A DNA stretch of 9,786 nt from JAVDCA01 sp036491235 (lineage in GTDB: Bacteria; Pseudomonadota; Alphaproteobacteria; Rhizobiales; Xanthobacteraceae). The first letter of the stretch is position 1; every line of letters starts with the position of its first letter. Location: contig DASXCK010000186.1 in assembly GCA_036491235.1 (NCBI GenBank), positions 1-9,786 on the forward strand, written 5' to 3'. A program made the translations under genes and the position numbers. Of this stretch, positions 1 through 5,745 are shown in pieces. The notes under the pieces are model-generated. The model saw nothing but the letters and a program-made list of their open reading frames with translations. It made no database searches and had not been told where the DNA came from.

Positions 1-509
1 CCGCCGCCGAGGCGCTCGCCGCCTTCATCTTCATTCATCCGCAGGGCGGCGCCGGCGCCGAGCGGCTCGGCTCCTATTATCTGAAAAACCTCGTCGGCTT
101 GCCGTTCGAGACCACGATCGCGGGGGCGAGCCTCGTGTTCGGCGGCGTTCTGGAGCGCTATCCGGGCCTCAAAATCTGCCTCGCCCACGGCGGAGGTTTC
201 GTGCCCTACCAAGCCGGCCGCTTCCGCCACGGCTTCGATGTCCGCCCGGAAGCTAGAGTCAATCTGCGGGAGACGCCGGAGGTATCGATCGCCCGGCTCT
301 ACTACGACACGATCACCCACGCGACGCCGACGCTCGAATTCCTCATCGCCTCCTCGGGCGCCGATCATGTGCTGCTCGGCAGCGACTATCCGTTCGACAT
401 GGGCAACCTCGATTGCGTCGCGCGCGTCGAGACGCTTGCGATCCCGTCCGTCGACCGCGATCTTATCCTCGGCGGCTATGCGGAACGGGTGCTTGGCGCC
501 GCCGGGTAA
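1..509 (+). CDS. Amidohydrolase family protein (ACMSD-like), 3' part only
   Basis: The gene runs in from the left edge; the frame is open from base 3 and ends at TAA 507-509, leaving the last 168 residues. It matches the C-terminal half of the amidohydrolase-2 (TIM-barrel, metal-dependent) group that includes aminocarboxymuconate-semialdehyde decarboxylase and aromatic-acid decarboxylases. Numbering from base 3, visible landmarks are FIHP with His12 (the strand-5 metal-ligand position), LAHGGG with His62 (the catalytic histidine position) and LLGSDYPF with Asp128 (the metal-binding aspartate). In the family these enzymes decarboxylate or hydrolyse cyclic acids in the cytoplasm; the substrate here cannot be read. 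Its stop lies 4 bp before the aldo/keto reductase start, which suggests cotranscription. A TTG at 99 is an in-frame codon and not the start, since family similarity continues upstream of it. Confidence 0.88.
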   Translation, partial: AAEALAAFIFIHPQGGAGAERLGSYYLKNLVGLPFETTIAGASLVFGGVLERYPGLKICLAHGGGFVPYQAGRFRHGFDVRPEARVNLRETPEVSIARLYYDTITHATPTLEFLIASSGADHVLLGSDYPFDMGNLDCVARVETLAIPSVDRDLILGGYAERVLGAAG

Positions 510-513
510 TCCG

Positions 514-1476
514 ATGCAGCAACGCCCCTTCGGCACCACGAACCTGAAGGTTTCCGCGGTCGGCCTCGGCTGCAACAACTTTGGCGCCCGGCTCGACCAG
601 GCGGCGACGCAAAAGGTCGTTCATGCGGCGCTCGACGCCGGCGTGACGCTGTTCGACACCGCCGACATCTACGGCAACCGCGGGGATAGCGAGCGTATGC
701 TCGGCGAGGCGCTCGGGCCGCGGCGCAAGGATATCGTGCTGGTGACGAAGTTCGGGTTGCCGATGGACGGCGGCGGGCGCCGCCAGGGCGGCTCGCGCCG
801 CTACGTGCCGAGGGCGCTGGAAGCAAGTCTCAAGCGGCTCAAGACCGACTGGGTCGACGTCTACTACGTCCACCGTCCCGATCCGGAGACGCCGATCGAG
901 GAAACCTTGGCGGCACTCGACGCGCTGGTGCACGCCGGCAAGGTGCGCCACCTCGGCTGCTCCAACTTTTCGGCGGCGCAGATCCGTGCCGCGCAAGCGG
1001 CGGCGCGCGTCAAGGACCTGATGCCGTTCGTTGCCACGCAGGACCAATACAACCTGCTCTCGCGCGAGATCGAGCAAGACGTCGTTCCAGCGATCGTGGC
1101 TGAGAAGCTCGCGCTCCTGCCCTACTTCCCGCTCGCGAGCGGGATGCTGACCGGAAAATACCGTCTCGGCCGGCCGATGCCCGAGGGCACGCGCCTTTCG
1201 AGTGCGCGCTATTCCGACCGCTTCCTCAATGATGAGAATTTTGGCGTCGTCGAGCGCCTGCAGGCGTTCTGCGCCGCGCGCCGCCGCACGCTGCTGCAGC
1301 TCGCCTTCGCGTGGCTGCTGGCGAAACCGTACGTCGCCGGCGTGATCGCGGGCGCGAGCACGCCGGAGCAATTGCGGCAGAATGCGGACGCGGTCGGTTG
1401 GGACCTCGGCGCGGAGGAGATCGCCGAGGTCGAGAAGCTGACGTCACGAGGGCGGCAGAAAATTCAGCCCGAGTAG
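514..1476 (+). CDS. Aldo/keto reductase
   Basis: A 320-residue NADPH-dependent oxidoreductase of the aldo/keto reductase family, of normal length for the single-domain (alpha/beta)8-barrel type. The four catalytic residues are present: Asp48 in LFDTADIYG, Tyr53 in the same motif, Lys79 in LVTKFG and His120 in YYVHRPD. The N-terminal hairpin RPFGTTNLKVSAVGLGCNNFG, the strand HLGCSNF and the cofactor-phosphate region VAGVIAGASTPEQL near the C-terminus are typical. It probably reduces a carbonyl compound, or works in reverse; the substrate is not evident. The frame is open further upstream, but ATG 514 is chosen because protein similarity starts there and it sits 4 bp after the amidohydrolase stop. 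No good Shine-Dalgarno precedes it, so translational coupling is likely. Its last 13 bp overlap the convergent gene that ends at 1464. Confidence 0.93.
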   Translation: MQQRPFGTTNLKVSAVGLGCNNFGARLDQAATQKVVHAALDAGVTLFDTADIYGNRGDSERMLGEALGPRRKDIVLVTKFGLPMDGGGRRQGGSRRYVPRALEASLKRLKTDWVDVYYVHRPDPETPIEETLAALDALVHAGKVRHLGCSNFSAAQIRAAQAAARVKDLMPFVATQDQYNLLSREIEQDVVPAIVAEKLALLPYFPLASGMLTGKYRLGRPMPEGTRLSSARYSDRFLNDENFGVVERLQAFCAARRRTLLQLAFAWLLAKPYVAGVIAGASTPEQLRQNADAVGWDLGAEEIAEVEKLTSRGRQKIQPE

Positions 1477-1871
1477 GCGACCCGTTGCGGCTCGGCTTCG
1501 CCGGGCGTCTTCGACCGCGCCGGCAGTTGCAGCACCGTCGCTTGCTGATCGACGCACAGGTGTGTCAGGAGCACGATTCTGCCGTCCGGAAATTCGAGCG
1601 CGTCGTGGTGCGCGGCCGGCCGATCGACATTGACTTGCCGGAAGATCGCCGTCCGGTAGCCCATCTTGCGCCGCCACGGCAGGAGACCCAGCGGGATGCG
1701 TTTGACCTCGGACTCGAAGGACAGCTCGGTTCCTGGCAACACGCAGACGGCGAGGCTGGAATCTTCCGCGGCGCAAAAGCCATGGGTTCCGGTGCCGAAG
1801 TCATGGGACGTCAGTTTGTCTCCGACCTTCGCGGGCCGTGAGCTGACGTTTTGCAGACTGTAGTCGCACAT
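1464..1871 (-). CDS. Conserved hypothetical protein (MCDYSL family)
   Basis: A 135-residue protein beginning MCDYSLQNV. I recognise the opening as that of an uncharacterised protein found in rhizobia and relatives, from memory and without a search; no function is known to me. It has no signal peptide and no membrane segment. Four cysteines (2, 33, 43, 106) and several histidines (23, 30, 88, 89, 104) are spread along it. The middle contains VAVCVLPGTELSF-like sequence (AVCVLPGTELSFE, residues 41-53), probably beta-strand. The ATG at 1871 has a good AGGAG (1880-1884, 8 nt spacer), which supports this start. The gene converges on the aldo/keto reductase with a 13-bp overlap, and a perfect 7-bp inverted repeat lies just upstream of its ribosome binding site. 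Confidence 0.82.
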   Translation of the reverse strand: MCDYSLQNVSSRPAKVGDKLTSHDFGTGTHGFCAAEDSSLAVCVLPGTELSFESEVKRIPLGLLPWRRKMGYRTAIFRQVNVDRPAAHHDALEFPDGRIVLLTHLCVDQQATVLQLPARSKTPGEAEPQRVAYSG

Positions 1872-1886
1872 GAAGGTCGCTCCTGA

Positions 1887-1909
1887 TTCCGCCGAGCCCT
1901 ATGGCGGAA
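1887..1909. promoter_or_regulatory. Inverted repeat upstream of the MCDYSL gene
   Basis: Perfect 7-bp arms TTCCGCC (1887-1893) and GGCGGAA (1903-1909) are separated by 9 nt. They lie 3 bp beyond the AGGAG of the leftward gene starting at 1871, in the space between it and the rightward thioesterase gene. It could be an operator or a leader hairpin next to the ribosome binding site. No regulator family is assigned. Confidence 0.35.
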
Positions 1910-2110
1910 CGGGCCGGCAAGCGATTGGTTTCGCGGCGGCGATGAATTCTGTCGGCGTGCGACAACGAAAACCCGCCGCATCGCCACATGCCGTTTCGAC
2001 GCCTGCGCGTGCGGCCGACGCGAAGCTGAGGTGGGTTCAAGCGGCGGGCACCCAATGCTAAGAGCCACCTCTGCCGAACCCCGCGCCGTTCACGGATACG
2101 AGCCTTTTCC

Positions 2111-2563
2111 ATGCCGAACCACCAACCGCCCGCCGGTAACGCGGGCCCGCCCGCGCCGCACGATGTTGCGGGCGGCGATTGGGAGCCGGACGCCGACGAC
2201 GGCTTTGTAGCCCTGGTCGGTCCGATCTGGCGGCGCGCATCCGGGGAGACCGATCACTACGCGTTCCTCGCCGAGCCGAAGCATCACAACCGTGGTGGCG
2301 TCGTGCATGGCGGCATGCTGATGACGTTCGCGGACCGCGCCATCGGGCGAACCTGCCGATATGCCAACGAGCATCATCCGCAGGCAACCGTCCAGCTCGA
2401 CATGCATTTCGTCGACGCCGTGCAGGTCGGCGAGTTCGTGGAGGCAAGGTGCCGGGTCGAGCGCCGGACCCGCGCCCTGATGTTCGCGCGTGCCGAGCTC
2501 ACCGTCGGGGCGCGCGTCGTCGCGACCGCCAAGGGTGTATGGAAGACGCTACACTCGCGCTGA
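2111..2563 (+). CDS. PaaI-family hotdog thioesterase
   Basis: A 150-residue protein of the PaaI/YdiI-type 4HBT hotdog-fold thioesterases, which hydrolyse acyl-CoA or aromatic-CoA thioesters in the cytoplasm, often as a salvage step in aromatic degradation. The signature is HHNRGGVVHGGML at residues 58-70, with the HGG turn at 66-68 and a candidate catalytic acid Asp75 in MTFADRAIG. The following strand VQLDMHFVDAVQVGEFVEA (94-112) and RRTRALMFARAEL (118-130) complete the usual hotdog sheet. About 30 residues at the N-terminus (Pro/Gly/Asp-rich) precede the domain and look disordered. ATG 2111 is the only sensible start, since no in-frame start codon lies close upstream; its Shine-Dalgarno is poor. 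It stands alone, with 239 bp to the divergent gene before it and 208 bp to the next gene. Confidence 0.88.
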   Translation: MPNHQPPAGNAGPPAPHDVAGGDWEPDADDGFVALVGPIWRRASGETDHYAFLAEPKHHNRGGVVHGGMLMTFADRAIGRTCRYANEHHPQATVQLDMHFVDAVQVGEFVEARCRVERRTRALMFARAELTVGARVVATAKGVWKTLHSR

Positions 2564-2720
2564 TCCGGCGCCGCCCGTTGCGATCGCATCTTCGCGTGCC
2601 GCGCCGCGCGGGCTAACCGCCTGGTCGGGGATGTGGTTATTCCACACCTCCGCCCGGTCCCGCGCAGCCAGGGTCTCGACAACGGGTTGATCTGCCTGGT
2701 TCCGTCTTGCCGAGACGAAT

Positions 2721-2750
2721 TGTCAAAGCTGGATTCATACCCTCTTAAGG
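2721..2750 (+). promoter_or_regulatory. Weak promoter candidate for the YjfB-like gene
   Basis: TTGTCA at 2721-2726 matches the -35 consensus at five of six positions, but the hexamer 17 nt further on (TCTTAA, 2744-2749) matches the -10 only at three. It lies in the 208-bp gap between the thioesterase and the small gene at 2772. I saw no clear flagellar sigma-28 site. Confidence 0.25.
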
Positions 2751-2771
2751 GCCGCGGCGTATGCAACCGCC

Positions 2772-2969
2772 ATGGATATGAGCCTCGTCAGCGCGATGCT
2801 TGGCGCCCAGGCCGGCAATACTCAGGTTGCCGTGGCCGCGAAGTTCATGCGCGAGAATGCCGACAGCAGCGCCGCGATCGCGCAACTGGTCGAGGCAGGG
2901 GCTCAGAACGCCAAAGCGCTCGCCAACGTCGCCACAGGCATCGGCGCCAATCTCGATATCCAGGCGTAA
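2772..2969 (+). CDS. YjfB-like putative motility protein
   Basis: A 65-residue protein starting MDMSLVSAMLGAQ and ending IGANLDIQA. It resembles the small YjfB-type family annotated as putative motility protein, several copies of which I recall in Bradyrhizobium genomes. Its role is not established; the name comes from association with flagellar genes elsewhere, and no flagellar gene is present here. The chain is alanine-rich and predicted mostly helical (residues 10-55), with no signal peptide. A second start at codon 3 (ATG 2778) is possible, but MDMS is the usual family opening. The ribosome binding site is weak; AAGG lies more than 20 nt upstream. A decayed relative of this gene sits about 2.7 kb away near 5589-5678. 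The gene converges on the P450 gene. Confidence 0.75.
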   Translation: MDMSLVSAMLGAQAGNTQVAVAAKFMRENADSSAAIAQLVEAGAQNAKALANVATGIGANLDIQA

Positions 2970-3020
2970 GGCCGGCGCCCCCGAGCAAGCAATTTCCCCG
3001 ATACACGCGTGCGCAAGTGA

Positions 3021-3047
3021 AGCGAGCCGGCTTCGGCTACGCTCGCT
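3021..3047 (-). terminator. Hairpin at the P450 3' end
   Basis: Arms AGCGAGC (3021-3027) and GCTCGCT (3041-3047) form a perfect 7-bp inverted repeat that spans the P450 stop codon (3037-3039). An alternative inner hairpin is AGCCG-AAGC-CGGCT on the minus strand. It lies between two convergent genes (ends at 2969 and 3037) and could end transcription from both sides. No T-run follows on either strand, so it is not a classic intrinsic terminator. Confidence 0.35.
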
Positions 3048-4368
3048 GTGACGGCGATGCCTTGATTTCAGGCGCCATGATGAAATCGTGCTTGCTGCGC
3101 AGATTGACGCCGGCTTCGAGCTCGGGCATCGCGGTCGCGGCGTGACGCAATCGCAGCTTCGGGACGATCGTCATGAGATGGATCTGCATCTCGAGCCGCG
3201 CCAGCGGTTCGCCGACACAATTGCGCGGGCCGGCGCCGAACGGCATCTGCGCGAGCTCATGCCGCATCGGCCCAGCCGTGACGTCGAACCGCTCCGGATC
3301 GAATCGATTGGGATCGTCCCACAGCGCCGGATTGCGTTGGATGAAATACGCCGGAACGTAGATCTCGGTTCCGGCCGGCACGACATAGTCGCCGAGCCGG
3401 TCGTCACCCACGGCCTTGCGCGTCATCAGCCAGAGCGGCGGATAGAGGCGCATCGCCTCCTCGAGAACCTGCCGCGTGTAGGTGAATTTCGCCAGATCCT
3501 CCATGCCGGGCGCTCCGTCCGCGCTGATACGACCGAGCTCCGCCGAGATCTTCTGCTCGACGTCCGGGTGCTTGGCGAGAAAGTACCAACACCAGTTCAG
3601 CGTGATCGCGGTGGTTTCGTGCCCGGCGACGACAAGCGTCATCACCTCGTTGACGACCTGGGCGTCCGACATGCCCTCGCCGGTTTTGCGATCGCGCGCC
3701 TCGATGAGCATGCCGAGAATGTCGGCACCGTTGCGCCCGCCGGCGCGGCGTTGTGCCACGATCGCGCCGACGAGCTTGCGCAACGCGCGGAACGTCTGGG
3801 CGAACTGCATGTCGCGCGAGGATTCGTCGGAGAGAATATTGAACGGCTCGGCGACCGCTTGATAGTCGGTTCCGAAAATCGCCTGGAGCACCACCTTGAG
3901 CACCAGCCGGCTCACGTCGTACGTGACGTTGACGGTCTGCCGGTCGCGAGCGGCCTGCTGCCATGTCTCGAGCATCGCCGCATTCGCCGCCGTGATGTCG
4001 CGCATCAGCGCCGCCATCGCATTGCGGTGGAAGGCCGGCTGCACCATCCGGCGCTGGCGTTTCCAGAAGTCGCCCTCGCTGACGATGAGACCATTGCCGA
4101 GCAGCAGCGCGATCCGCTTGATGGCCTGGCCGCGCGCGTAATTCTGCCAGTTCTTGCGCAGCACATGCTGCACATGCTCGGGATTCCGGGTCACATAGGC
4201 GCTGACGCCGAAGATCGACGCCTTGAAGATGTCGCCATGGAGCCGGAACTGCTCATCCATCCAGGAAAAGAGATCGCGCGCCGGGCTGTATGGCTCGGCA
4301 CTCCCCGGCGGCGTCAGCACCCGCGCGCGCCCGCCTTCAGACCATCCAGGCGGAGTTTCTTCCAGCAT
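3037..4368 (-). CDS. Cytochrome P450
   Basis: A complete 443-residue heme-thiolate monooxygenase. Landmarks in order: C-helix GDFWKRQRRMVQPAF (99-113) with the heme-propionate Trp/Arg; I-helix oxygen-activation motif AGHETTA (248-254); ExxR as E304-AMR307; PERF-type DPERF (357-361); heme-binding loop FGAGPRNCVG (377-386) with proximal Cys384. The lack of a membrane anchor and the normal length point to a soluble bacterial class I P450 needing a separate ferredoxin and reductase, neither of which is in the window. The C-helix and I-helix wording resembles fatty-acid hydroxylase-type (CYP4/CYP102-like) P450s, so a lipid or acyl substrate is possible, but this is inference. ATG 4368 has AGGAG at 4378-4382. 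It lies 55 bp after the acyltransferase stop on the same strand, probably in one transcript. Confidence 0.97.
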   Translation of the reverse strand: MLEETPPGWSEGGRARVLTPPGSAEPYSPARDLFSWMDEQFRLHGDIFKASIFGVSAYVTRNPEHVQHVLRKNWQNYARGQAIKRIALLLGNGLIVSEGDFWKRQRRMVQPAFHRNAMAALMRDITAANAAMLETWQQAARDRQTVNVTYDVSRLVLKVVLQAIFGTDYQAVAEPFNILSDESSRDMQFAQTFRALRKLVGAIVAQRRAGGRNGADILGMLIEARDRKTGEGMSDAQVVNEVMTLVVAGHETTAITLNWCWYFLAKHPDVEQKISAELGRISADGAPGMEDLAKFTYTRQVLEEAMRLYPPLWLMTRKAVGDDRLGDYVVPAGTEIYVPAYFIQRNPALWDDPNRFDPERFDVTAGPMRHELAQMPFGAGPRNCVGEPLARLEMQIHLMTIVPKLRLRHAATAMPELEAGVNLRSKHDFIMAPEIKASPSQRA

Positions 4369-4388
4369 CGCTACCCGCTCCTGCGCTC

Positions 4389-4402
4389 GTCACCCGGGTG
4401 AC
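4389..4402. promoter_or_regulatory. Perfect 14-bp palindrome between acyltransferase and P450
   Basis: GTCACCCGGGTGAC is a perfect palindrome in the 55-bp gap, 6 bp beyond the AGGAG of the P450 gene. It could be a dimeric-regulator site controlling the P450 separately from the upstream gene, or a chance G/C-rich palindrome. No regulator gene is present. Confidence 0.4.
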
Positions 4403-4423
4403 ACGCACCTTCCACTCGTCGGC

Positions 4424-5308
4424 TCAAATGCCGAACAACGATATCTCCGTGTAGGCGAGATCGCCCAATCGTGGACGGTTCGGCCCGAAAAAGAATCGCG
4501 GCCGATTTCCGATATATTTGCCGACCACGCCAGGAATCGGACCGTTGGCGTCCACGATCACGAAGAAGTGGCCCCTGAGCGCCAGATATTTCCCGAGTGG
4601 GCGTGCAGAATTGACGAACGAATCGATGTCGCGGCAGTAGACGAGCTGCTGGCTCGGCACGCCTTTGATGATTTTTGGCCGGAACACGAACGGGTGGGCG
4701 CGCTCCGACGTGACGCCCCACAGGCTCGTGCACCCGTAACCGGCATGTTCGACCAGGATATCACGCTCATAGGCGTCGAAGGGCGCATCCGGCTCGTCGG
4801 CGGCATCGATGACCCGGAGGCCGTCGCGGGACGACCGGCTCAACAGCGGAAGCGCGATGACGATACCCTCGACGTAGCGGCGAAAGCCCGTCGCTTCGAC
4901 CATCTTATGCGTGTGCGGCGCGGCCGTCAGATTCAGCACCGTGACGCTTTTGTCCCGATTCGCGCGACCGATGAGCAGCTGCGCATAAACCCTGAAAGCC
5001 GGCTCGACATAGATTCCCGAGCCGTTGCAGCGGACGTGCGGGACGCCGTTCTCCCAGATCGTCGAGAAGATCAGGAGCATGACGCCGACCAGACGGCCGT
5101 CGCTCTCGAGGACGTAACCATAGCGCGGGAAACCCGGCGGCACCGTGCGCTCGGTCAAGCCATCGAGCATGTCCTGCCAGAATTGCCGTGAACGCCGCTT
5201 GCCGTAGCCACGCACGAGAAGGTCGACGACCTGCCGAATATCGGTCTCGCCGATCTGGCGAGCCCCGACGCGGGTCGCCCCCTGGACCGCAGCGCCTGTC
5301 GCATGCAT
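4424..5308 (-). CDS. GNAT-like acyl-CoA acyltransferase
   Basis: A 294-residue protein when started at ATG 5308. Residues 60-150 resemble a GNAT core: YVLESDGRLVGVMLLIFST (65-83, central strand), a motif-A-like stretch IYVEPAFRVYAQLLIGRA (99-116), and a motif-B-like stretch HTHKMVEATGFRRYVEG (132-148). It would transfer an acyl group from acyl-CoA to an amine or other acceptor; the acceptor is unknown. Residues 180-294 form a second half (VFRPKIIKGVPSQQLVYC, then RGHFFVIVDANG) that may be a second, divergent GNAT-like domain. The frame is open to ATG 5374, but 5308 is preferred: GAGAGG lies about 7 nt before it, and the 22 extra residues are Arg-rich with no family character. It is preceded by a small ORF ending at 5319 and followed by the P450 gene. 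Confidence 0.78.
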   Translation of the reverse strand: MHATGAAVQGATRVGARQIGETDIRQVVDLLVRGYGKRRSRQFWQDMLDGLTERTVPPGFPRYGYVLESDGRLVGVMLLIFSTIWENGVPHVRCNGSGIYVEPAFRVYAQLLIGRANRDKSVTVLNLTAAPHTHKMVEATGFRRYVEGIVIALPLLSRSSRDGLRVIDAADEPDAPFDAYERDILVEHAGYGCTSLWGVTSERAHPFVFRPKIIKGVPSQQLVYCRDIDSFVNSARPLGKYLALRGHFFVIVDANGPIPGVVGKYIGNRPRFFFGPNRPRLGDLAYTEISLFGI

Positions 5309-5318
5309 GGGGCGCCTC

Positions 5319-5516
5319 TCAGGCCTTCCGTTCCGTGGTTTTCGGCATGTCAGCGTTAACGAGCGGGAGCGCAAGCGCTACGTCTTCAATGACGTCGCCG
5401 ATCGCGACCGGACGCTCGACATCCTCTCCGCGTGAGAACGGGGCAACACCGCAGCAATCCCTGAGGCGCGCCAGCAGCGGCGCCAGCACCCTGCCCTGCG
5501 CGCGCAACTTCCGCAT
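5319..5516 (-). CDS. Small hypothetical ORF leading the acyltransferase-P450 operon
   Basis: A possible 65-residue protein starting MRKLRAQGRVLAPLLARL and containing VAIGDVIEDVALALPL near residues 37-52. I do not recognise it. The evidence for it is positional: it lies on the same strand and its TGA (5319-5321) is 10 bp before the preferred acyltransferase start, whose Shine-Dalgarno overlaps the end of this frame. The ribosome binding site before ATG 5516 is weak (GAGTAG). A promoter candidate lies about 65 bp upstream. It may instead be untranslated leader. Confidence 0.35.
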   Translation of the reverse strand: MRKLRAQGRVLAPLLARLRDCCGVAPFSRGEDVERPVAIGDVIEDVALALPLVNADMPKTTERKA

Positions 5517-5527
5517 TCTACTCGTAT

Positions 5528-5678
5528 ATGGTTAATGCAATTGACACTGTTGCGAAGCTCAGATGCATTTCACGAGGCCCAGCTATAGGCGCACGCTATA
5601 TGCGATCAAGTCCGCAATGCAGTTGTGGTCAATGCATTCGCTCTGGGCGCCGTCGGCGCCAATCTCGACATCAGCGCG
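5528..5678 (+). pseudogene. Decayed second copy of the YjfB-like gene
   Basis: The segment 5616-5678 reads NAVVVNAFALGAVGANLDISA, closely like the end of the intact protein at 2772 (NAKALANVATGIGANLDIQA). At DNA level 5653-5671 matches 2941-2959 at 18 of 19 bases. The relic frame has a TAG at 5586-5588, no start codon, and no stop where the family ends, running on to 5769 inside the opposite-strand gene. Upstream, 5528-5570 in another frame reads AIDTVAKLR, which may correspond to TQVAVAAKFMR of the intact copy, but that part is weak. The likeliest explanation is a frameshifted remnant of a duplicated gene. Confidence 0.45.
5582..5609 (-). promoter_or_regulatory. Promoter candidate for the leftward operon
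   Basis: On the minus strand TTGATC (plus-strand 5604-5609) and TATAGC (5582-5587) are spaced 16 nt; each matches four of six sigma-70-type consensus bases, including the TTGA and TATA cores. Transcription would begin near 5575 and run into the small ORF at 5516, the acyltransferase and the P450. The stretch is AT-richer than its surroundings. It overlaps the relic gene described at 5528-5678. Confidence 0.35.
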
Positions 5679-5745
5679 CAGAGGCGGGCGTCCTGGACGC
5701 CCCGTTCGCCGACGTTTGGACCCATTAGCCGGCAAGGCATGACGC

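Noticed and set aside
463..1371. Long minus-strand open frame opposite the aldo/keto reductase
   Set aside because: It is Arg-rich with no family character, and the plus strand encodes a complete enzyme with all four catalytic residues. GC-rich third positions leave the complementary frames open.
2638..2649. ATTCCACACCTC-type match shared between the gap at 2638 and 5819-5830
   Set aside because: About 12 bases match, one copy lies within the thiamine-enzyme coding sequence, and nothing around them aligns; chance is the simplest explanation.
3088..4401. Long plus-strand open frame opposite the P450
   Set aside because: The minus strand holds every P450 motif over the same span; the plus frame is His/Arg-rich and unrecognisable.
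5368..5379. AGCGC-AA-GCGCT short hairpin
   Set aside because: A 5-bp G/C stem with a 2-nt loop is too tight to fold well and lies inside the possible small ORF; such palindromes are common in GC-rich DNA.
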